DNA of 56,035 nt from Alphaproteobacteria bacterium (GTDB taxonomy: Bacteria; Pseudomonadota; Alphaproteobacteria; Rhizobiales; Xanthobacteraceae). Of the stretch, positions 28,625-38,002 are shown in pieces (positions within the stretch are counted from its first letter, which is position 1; each line of letters opens with the position of its first letter). The stretch is from contig VAZG01000414.1 of NCBI GenBank assembly GCA_005885285.1, positions 1 to 56,035 on the forward strand, given 5' to 3'. Both the position numbers and the translations under genes were made by a program. The notes beneath the pieces are model-generated. The model did no database searches. It saw nothing but the letters and a program-made list of their open reading frames with translations, and had not been told where the DNA came from.

Positions 28625-29803
28625 ATGTCCCGCGACGGCAAATCTCATCTCCTGACCAAGGCCGAGGCCCGGCGGATCTGGTTACGCGCGCAGCGGCTCG
28701 ACACCTTGGTTCCGTTCGGCGAGGGCCCGGGCGCGACCGCTGCCGCGGTCGAACATCTCGGCTATGTGCAGATCGACACCATCAACGTCATCGAGCGCTG
28801 TCACCACCATATTCTCTACACCCGCATTCCGGCCTACCGGCGCGCCGATCTGCGTCAGGCCCAGAGCATCGACAAGAGCGTGTTCGAATACTGGACGCAC
28901 GCTCTGTCTTACGTGCCGGCCAAGGACTTTCGCTTCTTCCTGCCGGCCATGAAGCTGCACAAGCGAGAAGGCCATCGGTGGGTCCGTTCGGTCAGCCCGG
29001 CAGACATGCGCAAGGTGATGCGGCTGATCAGGCGCGACGGCGCGCTGACCATCCGTGATATCGAAGACGACGTGTTGACGGAGAAGCAACATCTGTGGGC
29101 GAGCCGCAAGCCGTCGAAACGCGCGTTGCAGCTCGCCTTCTATACCGGCGTGCTTACGATCTCGGAGCGCAACGGCATGCTCAAGACCTATGAATTGATT
29201 GAGCGCCATTTCGGCTGGGACAAGCCGCCAAAGCCGGCCTTGGCGACCGAGGCCACCGCCTACCTGCTCGACCGCGCCTTGCGCGCGCAGGGGGTCGTGA
29301 GCCTGGACTCGGTCTGTCACCTCGATGCGCCGAGCAAGAAGGCGGTCCGTCGCCTGATCGAGCAAAGGGTTCGCCGCAACGAGCTGGTGCCGGTCGCGGT
29401 CGAAGGCGCGGGCAAGCAAGAGCATTGGGCGTGTCCGGAGATATTGCAGGAAGAGCAACAAGAACCGCGCGAAGGCGCCTCCGGGCTGGTGCACATTCTG
29501 TCGCCGTTCGATCCCCTGATCATCCAGCGCAAGCGCACCCATCTGTTCTTCGATTACGAGCACCGTTTTGAGGCCTATGTGCCGAAGGACAAGCGCCTGT
29601 TCGGCTATTTCGCGCTACCGGTGTTGGTTGGGGACGAGATTGTCGCGGCGATCGATCTGAAGACTGATCGTCAAAAGCGAAAATTGCTGATGCAGAAATG
29701 GAGTTGGGTCGGCAAGGGTGCCGGGCGTGGTGGACGGAAGGACCTGAAGCGCCGCATCGAGGAGGAGCTCGATCGCTTCGAGCGCTTCCAGCTCGCGGAT
29801 TGA
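28625..29803 (+). CDS. YcaQ-like winged-helix DNA glycosylase family protein
   Basis: LTKAEARRIWLRAQRL...LGYVQIDTINVIERCHHHILYTRIPAY...EYWTHALSYVP...LSPFDPLIIQRKR. Confidence 0.9.
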   Translation: MSRDGKSHLLTKAEARRIWLRAQRLDTLVPFGEGPGATAAAVEHLGYVQIDTINVIERCHHHILYTRIPAYRRADLRQAQSIDKSVFEYWTHALSYVPAKDFRFFLPAMKLHKREGHRWVRSVSPADMRKVMRLIRRDGALTIRDIEDDVLTEKQHLWASRKPSKRALQLAFYTGVLTISERNGMLKTYELIERHFGWDKPPKPALATEATAYLLDRALRAQGVVSLDSVCHLDAPSKKAVRRLIEQRVRRNELVPVAVEGAGKQEHWACPEILQEEQQEPREGASGLVHILSPFDPLIIQRKRTHLFFDYEHRFEAYVPKDKRLFGYFALPVLVGDEIVAAIDLKTDRQKRKLLMQKWSWVGKGAGRGGRKDLKRRIEEELDRFERFQLAD

Positions 29804-29829
29804 GGTAGTTTTCATCTCAAAGCAGCGGG

Positions 29830-29854
29830 GAACCCTCGGCTTCCGCCCTGGTTG
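29830..29854 (+). promoter_or_regulatory. Candidate EcfG promoter GGAAC-N16-GGTT
   Basis: ggaac cctcggcttccgccct ggtt, 30 bp before the ATG of the Lys-rich protein. Confidence 0.45.
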
Positions 29855-29883
29855 GTCCGGATAAACATTTCCTGGGAAGCAGC

Positions 29884-30288
29884 ATGGCCAAGGACAAATC
29901 GGTTTTGGAGAAAATCTCCGACAAGATGAAGGACATCGCCGACACGGCTTCCAAAGCTGCCAAGGACGCATTGAAGCCGGAACAGCCGGGGAAGGTGGAG
30001 GAACGAATGGCAGCCTATGTGCCGCTCGCGGCCGATGGCCTGGTTTCCGATCCCATGATGGTGCCGCCGGTTACCGATACGCCCGCGAGGAAGAAGCGAG
30101 CGCCGAAACGCGCCGCGAACAGGGCGAGCAGGAAGAAGGTGGCGAAAGCTCCCGCAGGCAGAGCAAAACCAGCGGCGAAAAAAACGAGCGGCAAAGTCGC
30201 AAGCAACACCACGAGCACAGGTACAAAGGCGGTTGCGCGGACGGGCAATAAAGCAACGACGAAATCGCGCCGGCGCGTGCGTCGATAG
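29884..30288 (+). CDS. Small Lys/Arg/Ala-rich protein with histone H1-like tail
   Basis: MAKDKSVLEKISDKMKDIADTASKAAKDAL...PAGRAKPAAKKTSGKVASNTTSTGTKAVARTGNKATTKSRRRVRR. Confidence 0.65.
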   Translation: MAKDKSVLEKISDKMKDIADTASKAAKDALKPEQPGKVEERMAAYVPLAADGLVSDPMMVPPVTDTPARKKRAPKRAANRASRKKVAKAPAGRAKPAAKKTSGKVASNTTSTGTKAVARTGNKATTKSRRRVRR

Positions 30289-30301
30289 ACGCAATCCGGT
30301 C

Positions 30302-30322
30302 CTGGTCTCCAGTGGAGACCAG
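30302..30322. terminator. Perfect hairpin between convergent genes, likely bidirectional terminator
   Basis: CTGGTCTCC-AGT-GGAGACCAG; no T-tract. Confidence 0.5.
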
Positions 30323-30323
30323 A

Positions 30324-30962
30324 CTATCTGATCCCCTTGATCAGCATTCGGCAGATGTCGGTGACGAACGATTTTGCCTTGGCCGGCGCCACATGCAGCC
30401 GCCGGTGCAGGATTTGCGTGACGACGCCCTGAAGGGCTGCCACGAATATCGCGGTGCGCTCGATCACAATATCGGGCGCCATCCCGGTGCCTGCAAAACC
30501 CACTGCGAAGACCTGCAGCGCGTCGATGATGGCGGCTTCAAGATCGGGAAATCCGCCTTCGGTATTGATGCGCGCGCCGCCCATCAAATGAAACAGATTC
30601 GCGTGATCGCGCGCGAACAGGAAAAACTCGACGCTGGCGGCGACCAGCGCCGGCTCGCCGGGCGCCTTGCGGGCGGCTGATCTCTTCAGCCGCTGCGCAA
30701 GCTGCTGCCAGCCTCGCTCGGCAACGCGCGCCAGCAGCGACAGCTTGTCCGGAAAATGCCGATAGACCGCGCGGTGATTGACGCCGGCATCGCTCGCAAG
30801 CTCGCGCAGGCTGATCGACTCCGCACCATCGGCTTCCAGCCGCACCAGCGCCGCATCGAGCAGCGCTTCCGGCAAATTACCATGCCGGAACGTGTCGCGT
30901 TGGCGCGGCGGCCTTGCGTATTGCCTCTCGCTGCCGGGCGAAGCGGTCCTGGCGGCGCTCAA
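30324..30962 (-). CDS. TetR/AcrR family transcriptional regulator
   Basis: LPEALLDAALVRLEADGAESISLRELASDAGVNHRAVYRHFPDKLSLLARVAERG; probable TTG start at 30962. Confidence 0.85.
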   Translation of the reverse strand: MSAARTASPGSERQYARPPRQRDTFRHGNLPEALLDAALVRLEADGAESISLRELASDAGVNHRAVYRHFPDKLSLLARVAERGWQQLAQRLKRSAARKAPGEPALVAASVEFFLFARDHANLFHLMGGARINTEGGFPDLEAAIIDALQVFAVGFAGTGMAPDIVIERTAIFVAALQGVVTQILHRRLHVAPAKAKSFVTDICRMLIKGIR

Positions 30963-30992
30963 TGGCTCTCTTTCTGAAATACAGGAGCAATC

Positions 30993-31481
30993 ATGACGAA
31001 CGCTGCTCTCGATCGCGCCAAGTTCATTATCTTCCCGCCCGTGATACCGTATTCGGCGCTTGCGATCGCCTGCATATTGCAGTGGCTGGTGCCCCTTGGC
31101 GTCGTAGAAAATATCGATCTCGACTGGCGGATCGGGGTTGGCGCGACGATCGTTGTCGCGGGCCTGGCGGTCATGGCTGCCGGTCATCGCGCGCTGGTGC
31201 GGCATGGCACCAACGTCAATCCGTTGCGGCCGACGACCGCGCTGGTCACCGACGGCGTATTTCGGCGCACCCGTAATCCGCTCTATGTCGGCGTGTCGGT
31301 CGCGTTGTGCGGGATCGCATTGATATTTGCGCTGGACTGGATGCTGATCCCGATCGTTCCGGCTTGCGTGATCCTGCGCTTCGCGGTCGTCAGGCGCGAG
31401 GAACTCTACCTCGAGCAAAAATTCGGCGATGCCTATCGTCGCTACAGGGAGCGCGTGCCGCGCTACTTCGCGGGCAATTGA
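30993..31481 (+). CDS. Isoprenylcysteine carboxylmethyltransferase-like membrane protein
   Basis: LVTDGVFRRTRNPLYVGVSVALCGIALIF...REELYLEQKFGDAYRRYRERVPRYF. Confidence 0.9.
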   Translation: MTNAALDRAKFIIFPPVIPYSALAIACILQWLVPLGVVENIDLDWRIGVGATIVVAGLAVMAAGHRALVRHGTNVNPLRPTTALVTDGVFRRTRNPLYVGVSVALCGIALIFALDWMLIPIVPACVILRFAVVRREELYLEQKFGDAYRRYRERVPRYFAGN

Positions 31482-31570
31482 GCATTGGCCGCTTTCGTCA
31501 GCAGTGAAACGCGGGCCGCACGCGCGGCACGACCGGCGTTGCCAAAAATTATTTCTCGGAAGGAAAAATC

Positions 31571-31956
31571 ATGGTCAAATCGCTTTTTCGCATCAGCGTT
31601 TCCCTGGGACTGGCCGGCATGGGGCTCGGCATTTTCATGGGGATCGGCAGGATTTCACGTTGATGCCCGCGCACGCGCATCTGAATTTGCTTGGCTTCGT
31701 CGTCACGTTTTTGTCGGCGCTGTACTACCGCGCCTTTCCCGAAGCCGGCGCGAGCCGGCTCGCGCCGTACCAAGCCATCGTCAGCGTGGTCGGCGCGATG
31801 GCATTTCCAACCGGCATCGCCTGCGTGATTCTCGGTGGACACCAACGCTTCGGATCCGTGGTGGTGGCCGGCGCGCTCGCGGTGCTGCTCGGCATGGCGT
31901 TGTTTGCGGTAATCGTGTTCCGCACTGCGGGATCCGGCTGCGCGGTCGGGTCGTAA
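31571..31956 (+). pseudogene. Small membrane protein (HAHLNLLGF-type) split by a 1-nt frameshift
   Basis: MVKSLFRISVSLGLAGMGLGIFMGI in one frame and QDFTLMPAHAHLNLLGFVVTFLSALYYRAFPEAG in the next. Confidence 0.7.
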
Positions 31957-31977
31957 CGTTCACGAAATCATGATTGA

Positions 31978-31999
31978 TGATGAATATTGACATTCATCA
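31978..31999. promoter_or_regulatory. Perfect dyad TGATGAAT-N6-ATTCATCA, candidate TetR operator upstream of the RND operon
   Basis: tgatgaatattgacattcatca overlapping TTGACA (31987-31992). Confidence 0.6.
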
Positions 32000-32043
32000 G
32001 TGAACATTCAACACTCATCTAGGTTCAGCCGAGGGAGTGTCCG

Positions 32044-33150
32044 ATGTTGGTGCGGTCTATTTTAGCGAGCTATTCCAAGCCTGTAGTTGGCATATTGCTA
32101 GCGTTCTCGGCGATTGCCTTGGCTGGATGCAACGACTCTGTGGCCCAGAAAGCCGAGCCGATGCGCCCGGTCCTGGTGGCGACGGCCCATTATGAGGCGG
32201 AATCGCCGGAGCGCAGCTTCGTCGGAACCATCCGCCCGCGGATTGAGGCCGACATGGGCTTTCGAGTACCCGGCAAGGTGGCAAGACGCCTGGTCGAGGT
32301 CGGCGAGAGCGTCGATGTGGGCCAGCCGCTCGCGACACTCGACGAAGTCGATCTGAAGCTGCAGGCCGAGCAGGCCGATGCGGAACTCCATGCCGCAACC
32401 GGCGTGCTGGCCCAGGCCGCCGCCGCCGAAACCCGCGCCAAGGATCTGCGGGTCAAGGGCTGGACCACGGACGCGCAACTGGATCAGGCCAAGGCCGCGG
32501 CCGATGAGGCGCGAGCCCGGCTCAATCGCGCCGAGCGTTCGGTCGATCTCACCAAGAACTCTCTGTCTTACGCAACGCTCGTCGCCGACAGCCGTGGCGT
32601 CGTCACCGCTACCCTGGTCGAGCCCGGCCAGGTGGTGGCCGCCGGGCAGACCGCGATCCGTGTCGCGCGCTTTGGCGAAAAGGAAGCTGTGGTCGCGATC
32701 CCGGAAACGTTGCTCGGGCGCGCCAAAGAGGGCACCGCAAGCGTGACGCTGTGGTCGGAGCCCAACAAGAAATATGCAGCGAAGCTGCGCGAGATCGCGC
32801 CAACAGCGGATCCCGCAACCCGAACCTATCTCGCAAAATTCTCGCTGCCCGGCGCCGACGATCGGGTGTCGCTCGGCATGACCGCGACGCTAACGCTTGC
32901 CGATCCCGCCACGCAGCGCGTTGCGCGGCTGCCGTTGTCGGCGCTGTTCAACGAAGGCGGTGCTCCGTCGTTCTACGTCGTCGATGACAAGGGCGATGTG
33001 ACGCTGAAGTCGGTTACCATCAAGGCTTACGAAAGCAACGACGTCGTGATCACAGGCGGCGTCGACGAAGGCGACAAGGTTGTCGCGCTCGGCGTGCAGA
33101 AGCTCGACCCGACCCAGAAGGTCCGGGTGGTCTCGTCACTGTCCTTTTAA
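32044..33150 (+). CDS. RND efflux periplasmic adaptor subunit
   Basis: Lipoprotein-like LAGCNDS; MGFRVPGKVARRLVEVGESVDVGQPLATLDEVDLKLQ. Confidence 0.93.
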   Translation: MLVRSILASYSKPVVGILLAFSAIALAGCNDSVAQKAEPMRPVLVATAHYEAESPERSFVGTIRPRIEADMGFRVPGKVARRLVEVGESVDVGQPLATLDEVDLKLQAEQADAELHAATGVLAQAAAAETRAKDLRVKGWTTDAQLDQAKAAADEARARLNRAERSVDLTKNSLSYATLVADSRGVVTATLVEPGQVVAAGQTAIRVARFGEKEAVVAIPETLLGRAKEGTASVTLWSEPNKKYAAKLREIAPTADPATRTYLAKFSLPGADDRVSLGMTATLTLADPATQRVARLPLSALFNEGGAPSFYVVDDKGDVTLKSVTIKAYESNDVVITGGVDEGDKVVALGVQKLDPTQKVRVVSSLSF

Positions 33151-33189
33151 CAGCATCGCCAGGAAAAGCAGACATTGTCGGAGGGTTCG

Positions 33190-36100
33190 ATGAAGCGCTT
33201 CAATCTCTCGGGCTGGGCGGTCAGCCATCCCACGCTCATTCTATTCCTGATGATCGCGCTCGGCGTCGCAGGCTTCTTCTCCTACCAGAAGCTTGGCCGC
33301 GCCGAAGATCCCTTCTTCACGGTCAAAGTGGTCAATGTCTCGGCGATGTGGCCGGGCGCGACCGCGGCCGAAATGCAGATGCAGGTCGCCGACCCCCTTG
33401 AGAAGAAGCTGCAGGAGCTTCCCTATTTCGAGAAGGTGCAGACCTATTCCAAGCCGGGTTTCACGGCGATGCAGGTCACGTTCCGCGATTCGACGCCGCC
33501 GAAGGAGGTGCCCTATCTGTTTTACCTGTTGCGCAAGAAGCTGGCCGACGCGCAGGGCCAGCTGCCGGCGGGGCTGCTCGGTCCGATCGTCAACGATGAA
33601 TTCTCCGACGTCGATTCGATCCTTTATATGATGACCGGCGACGGCGCCGACTATGCGCAGCTGAAGAAGGCCGCCGAAGGTCTGCGCCAGCGGCTGTTGA
33701 AGGTGCCCGGCGTCACCAAGGTCGATCTCTACGGCACCCAGGACGAACGCATCTACGTCGAATTCTCGCATGCCAAGCTCGCAACGCTCGGCATCACGCC
33801 GCAGGCCTTGTTCGACTCGCTCGCCAAGCAGAATAACGTCGTGCCGGCCGGCACGGTCGAGACCTCCTCGCAGCGCGTGCCGCTGCGCGTCACCGGCGCG
33901 CTCGACGGCGTCAAGGCGGTGGCGGAGACCCCCGTTGAAAGCAACGGCCGGGTGTTCCGGCTCGGCGATATCGCGAGCATCACCCACGGCTTCGTCGATC
34001 CGCCCAGTTTTGTGGTGCGTCAGGAAGGCAAGCCCGCGCTCGGCATCGGCGTCGTCACCGCCAAGGGTGCCAATATCCTCGAACTCGGCAAGGACGTCGC
34101 GAACGCGACTGCCGAATTCATGAAGGCGGTGCCGCAGGGCGTCAATGTCGATCTGATCGCCGATCAGCCGAAGGTCGTCGAGCACGCCGTCGGCGAGTTC
34201 GTGCATTCCTTCATCGAGGCGCTTGCGATCGTGCTGTTCGTCTCGTTCGTCGCGCTGGGCTGGCGCACCGGCATCGTGGTGGCGGCCTCGGTGCCGTTGG
34301 TGCTCGCGATCGTGTTCATCGTCATGAAAACGATGTCGCTCGACCTGCACCGCATCACGCTGGGCGCGCTGATCATCGCGCTGGGTCTGTTGGTCGATGA
34401 CGCCATCATCGCGGTCGAGATGATGGTGGTGAAGATGGAGCAGGGCTGGGACCGCGTCCGCGCGGCGTCCTTTGCCTGGGAATCCACAGCGTTCCCGATG
34501 CTGACGGGAACGCTGGTCACGGCCGCCGGCTTCTTGCCGATCGGCTTCGCCAATTCCGCGGTCGGCGAATATGCCGGCGGCATTTTCTGGATCGTGGCGA
34601 TCGCGCTGGTCGCATCCTGGTTCGTCGCGGTGATCTTCACGCCCTATATCGGCGTCAAGTTGTTGCCGAACATCAAGGTCAGCCACAACCATGATCCGCA
34701 CGCGGTCTACGAGACGCGCGTCTATCGCACGCTGCGGGCCATGATCCGGTGGTGCGTCGACCACCGCGTCAAGGTCGTGCTGGCGACGGTTGGTGTTTTC
34801 ATTGCCTCGATCGTGGCGTTCGGCCACGTGCAGCAGCAGTTCTTCCCGCTGTCGGAGCGGCCCGAACTGTTCCTGCAGCTGCGGCTGCCCGAAGGCACCG
34901 CCTTCAACGTCACCGAGAAATCCGTGAAGAAGGCGGAAGAGCTCTTGAAGGGCGACAAGGATATTGCGACCTACACGGCCTATGTCGGGCAGGGCTCGCC
35001 GCGCTTCTGGCTCGGACTCAGCCCGCAACTGCCGAATGAGGCTTTCGCCGAGATCGTGATCGTCGCCAAGGACGTCGAAGCGCGCGAGCGGATCAAGTCT
35101 AAAATCGAGAATGCGGCGGCTAGTGGCACGCTGAGCGAAGCCCGCGTGCGCGTCGACCGCTTCAACTTCGGCCCGCCGGTCGGCTTCCCCGTGCAGTTCC
35201 GCGTCATCGGCCCCGATCCCAAGACGGTGCGCGAGATCGCCTACAAGGTGCGCGACGTGGTCAAAGAGAACCCGAACGTCAAGGATCCGCAGCTCGACTG
35301 GAACGAGCAGTCGCCCTATCTCAAGCTCGTGGTCGATCAGGATCGTGCGCGGGCGCTCGGCTTGACCCCGCAGGACGTCTCGCAGGCGCTCTCGATGCTG
35401 ATCTCCGGTGCGCCGGTGACGACGATCCGCGACGGTATCGAGAAGGTCGGCGTGGTCGCCCGCGCGGTGCCGTCCGAGCGGCTCGATCTCGCCCGGGTCG
35501 GCGATCTTACCATCACGTCCCGCAACGGCGTCGCGGTGCCGCTGCAGCAGATCGCCAAGATCGAATACTCCCATGAGGAGCCGATCATCTGGCGGCGCAA
35601 CCGCGACATGGCGATCACGGTGCGTGGCGACGTCGTCGACGGCGTGCAGGCGCCCGACGTCACCAACCAGATCTGGCCCAAGCTGCAGGAGATCCGCAAT
35701 CACCTCGAGCCGGCCTACCGGATCGAGGCGGGCGGCGCGTTCGAGGAATCCGCCAAGGGCAATGCCTCGATCTTCGTGCTGTTTCCGCTGATGGTCATCG
35801 TGATGCTGACGCTGTTGATGATCCAGTTGCAGAGCTTCTCGCGGCTGTTCCTGGTGTTCCTGACGGCGCCGCTCGGCATTGTTGGGGCCTCGCTCGGTCT
35901 CAACGTCGCGAGCCAGCCGTTCGGCTTCGTGGCGCTGTTAGGACTGATCGCGCTCGCCGGGATGATCATGCGCAACGCGGTGATTTTGGTGGACCAGATC
36001 GAGAGCGACGTCTCCCATGGCTTGACCCGCAAGGAGGCGATCGTGGAGGCCACCGTGCGGCGCGCCCGCCCGGTGGTGCTGACGGCGCTTGCGGCTATCC

Positions 36101-36321
36101 TTGCGATGATCCCGCTGTCGCGCTCGGCGTTCTGGGGGCCGATGGCGATCACCATCATGGGCGGTTTGTTTGTTGCAACCTTCCTGACCTTGCTGTACCT
36201 GCCGGGCCTCTACGCCCTCTGGTTCCGCAAGAGCCTCGAGGAAAGCGGCGCGAGCCAACAGGCCGTTTCGGCGCCGCAACATCAAGAGCCGGCATTTCCG
36301 CTTGCTGAAGCTGCGGAATAA
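33190..36321 (+). CDS. RND efflux transporter permease
   Basis: PTLILFLMIALGVAGFFSYQKLGRAEDPFFTVKVVNVSAMWPGATAAEM...GLLVDDAIIAVEMM. Confidence 0.95.
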   Translation: MKRFNLSGWAVSHPTLILFLMIALGVAGFFSYQKLGRAEDPFFTVKVVNVSAMWPGATAAEMQMQVADPLEKKLQELPYFEKVQTYSKPGFTAMQVTFRDSTPPKEVPYLFYLLRKKLADAQGQLPAGLLGPIVNDEFSDVDSILYMMTGDGADYAQLKKAAEGLRQRLLKVPGVTKVDLYGTQDERIYVEFSHAKLATLGITPQALFDSLAKQNNVVPAGTVETSSQRVPLRVTGALDGVKAVAETPVESNGRVFRLGDIASITHGFVDPPSFVVRQEGKPALGIGVVTAKGANILELGKDVANATAEFMKAVPQGVNVDLIADQPKVVEHAVGEFVHSFIEALAIVLFVSFVALGWRTGIVVAASVPLVLAIVFIVMKTMSLDLHRITLGALIIALGLLVDDAIIAVEMMVVKMEQGWDRVRAASFAWESTAFPMLTGTLVTAAGFLPIGFANSAVGEYAGGIFWIVAIALVASWFVAVIFTPYIGVKLLPNIKVSHNHDPHAVYETRVYRTLRAMIRWCVDHRVKVVLATVGVFIASIVAFGHVQQQFFPLSERPELFLQLRLPEGTAFNVTEKSVKKAEELLKGDKDIATYTAYVGQGSPRFWLGLSPQLPNEAFAEIVIVAKDVEARERIKSKIENAAASGTLSEARVRVDRFNFGPPVGFPVQFRVIGPDPKTVREIAYKVRDVVKENPNVKDPQLDWNEQSPYLKLVVDQDRARALGLTPQDVSQALSMLISGAPVTTIRDGIEKVGVVARAVPSERLDLARVGDLTITSRNGVAVPLQQIAKIEYSHEEPIIWRRNRDMAITVRGDVVDGVQAPDVTNQIWPKLQEIRNHLEPAYRIEAGGAFEESAKGNASIFVLFPLMVIVMLTLLMIQLQSFSRLFLVFLTAPLGIVGASLGLNVASQPFGFVALLGLIALAGMIMRNAVILVDQIESDVSHGLTRKEAIVEATVRRARPVVLTALAAILAMIPLSRSAFWGPMAITIMGGLFVATFLTLLYLPGLYALWFRKSLEESGASQQAVSAPQHQEPAFPLAEAAE

Positions 36322-36339
36322 TTGAACATTGAGTAGGTC

Positions 36340-36960
36340 ATGACGCTGATTTCGGAACATGTCGAAACGGACACGCGGGAGCGGATCCTGGTGGTAGCGG
36401 AGCGTCTGTTTCGGCAGATCGGCTACCAAAAGACCACGGTCGCCGACATCGCCAAAGAGCTGCGCATGAGCCCAGCCAACGTGTATCGCTTTTTCGATTC
36501 GAAAAAGGCGATCAACGAGGGCGTCGCACGCGTCCTGATGGGCGGGGTCGAGGAGGTGGCGCATGATATCGCCGTCAAACCCGGCCCGGCGGCGGCCCGC
36601 CTGCGCGAGCTCATCACCACCATCAATCGCATGAATTCGGAGCGCTATGTCGGCGATTCCAAGCTGCACGAAATGGTCGAGATCGCGATGCAGCAGAGCT
36701 GGGAAGTATGCGCCGCCCACATGCAGACCATCACCGAGACCATTGCCGGCGTCATCGGGCAGGGCGTCGCCTCGGGCGAATTCGAGGCGCCCGACGTGCC
36801 GCTGGCGGCAATGTGCGTCTGCACCGGGATGATGCGGTTCTTCCACCCGCAAATGATCGCCCAATGCGCCAACAAGCCGGGACCGGCGCTCGATCAGATG
36901 ATCGATTTTGTGCTCGCGGGGCTTGCGCCGCGTGCTGGCGCGACAAGCAAGGCAAACTGA
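36340..36960 (+). CDS. TetR/AcrR family regulator of the adjacent RND pump
   Basis: TRERILVVAERLFRQIGYQKTTVADIAKELRMSPANVYRFFDSKKAINEGVARVLM. Confidence 0.92.
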   Translation: MTLISEHVETDTRERILVVAERLFRQIGYQKTTVADIAKELRMSPANVYRFFDSKKAINEGVARVLMGGVEEVAHDIAVKPGPAAARLRELITTINRMNSERYVGDSKLHEMVEIAMQQSWEVCAAHMQTITETIAGVIGQGVASGEFEAPDVPLAAMCVCTGMMRFFHPQMIAQCANKPGPALDQMIDFVLAGLAPRAGATSKAN

Positions 36961-36966
36961 GCTATT

Positions 36967-37081
36967 CGTCATTTGCGAGGAGCCAACGGGTCGCGAATGC
37001 GCGCCCGATGACAGGCTCCGCCACGAAGCAATCCAGCCTTCCTTCGTGGCTCTGGATTGGTTCGCCGCGCTCGCAATGACG
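36967..37081. repeat. Bradyrhizobium-type intergenic palindromic repeat
   Basis: CGTCATTTGCGAGGAGCC...CACGAAGCAATCCAG...TGGATTGGTTCGCCGCGCTCGCAATGACG. Confidence 0.8.
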
Positions 37082-37098
37082 AAATAGGAAGAACCATA

Positions 37099-37731
37099 AT
37101 GGACGTCAAAAGCTCAAAAGACCTGCATTATTACGAACCGAAGAACGGCCACGGCCTCAAGCACGATCCGTTCAACGCCATCGTCGCGCCGCGCCCGATC
37201 GGCTGGATTTCGTCACGCGGCGCCAACGGCAACGTCAACCTCGCGCCCTATAGTTTCTTCAACGGCTTCTGCTACGTGCCGCCGATCATCGGCTTCTCCT
37301 CGACTTCCTGGAAAGACAGCGTCGCCAACATCCAGGAGACGAAAGAGTTCGTGTGGAACCTCGCGACCATGGATCTCGCCCGGCAGATGAACGCGACCGC
37401 GGCGCACGCTGCGCGCGACGTCAGCGAATTCCAGCTCGCGGGACTGACCCCGCTCCCGGGCAGGCTCGTCAATGTGCCCAGGGTCGCGGAAAGCCCGGTG
37501 TCCTTCGAATGCAGGCTGACGCAGATCATTCAGTTGCAGGGCGCCGATGGTGCAAAGGCGCAGGCCTGGCTCACGCTGGGCGAGGTGGTCGCCGTCCATA
37601 TCGACAAGGCCATGATCAGGGACGGTGTGTACCAGACCGGACTCGCGCACCCGATCGTGCGAGCGGGGCGCAAGGGCGATTATTTCGAAATTAGACCCGA
37701 AAACATGTTCGAGATGGTGCGGCCGGATTGA
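37099..37731 (+). CDS. Flavin reductase-like family protein
   Basis: HDPFNAIVAPRPIGWISSRGANGNVNLAPYSFFNGFCYVPPIIGFSST. Confidence 0.9.
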   Translation: MDVKSSKDLHYYEPKNGHGLKHDPFNAIVAPRPIGWISSRGANGNVNLAPYSFFNGFCYVPPIIGFSSTSWKDSVANIQETKEFVWNLATMDLARQMNATAAHAARDVSEFQLAGLTPLPGRLVNVPRVAESPVSFECRLTQIIQLQGADGAKAQAWLTLGEVVAVHIDKAMIRDGVYQTGLAHPIVRAGRKGDYFEIRPENMFEMVRPD

Positions 37732-37738
37732 TTTAATC

Positions 37739-37822
37739 GTAGCCCGGACGGAGCGAAGCGAAATCCGGGGCCATCTCACAGGCGGCGTGTCCCGGATTGC
37801 GCTTCGCTCCATCCGGGCTACA
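37739..37822. repeat. Intergenic inverted repeat (GTAGCCCGGA..ATCCGGGCTAC type)
   Basis: GTAGCCCGGACGGAGCGAAGCGAAATCCGGG...CCCGGATTGCGCTTCGCTCCATCCGGGCTAC. Confidence 0.85.
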
Positions 37823-38002
37823 GGATTGACGTTTTCGGAACCGCCGCGGCATTTTGCCGTTACCGGTCACCGATCAATTTCGCTTTATTTTCACTGCGAA
37901 TTGCCGCCTGAATCTTTACGCTTTCCGCTAAAGTGGGTCGTCTTTTGGCATAACGAACGCCGGTATCGCGCTAGTTGCCTCCCAACTAAAGAGGACATCG
38001 CC

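Noticed and set aside
33241-35703. 820-aa antisense ORF opposite the RND permease
   Set aside because: Shadow ORF from GC-rich codon bias; low-complexity composition, no recognisable domain; the sense strand is an unambiguous RND transporter.
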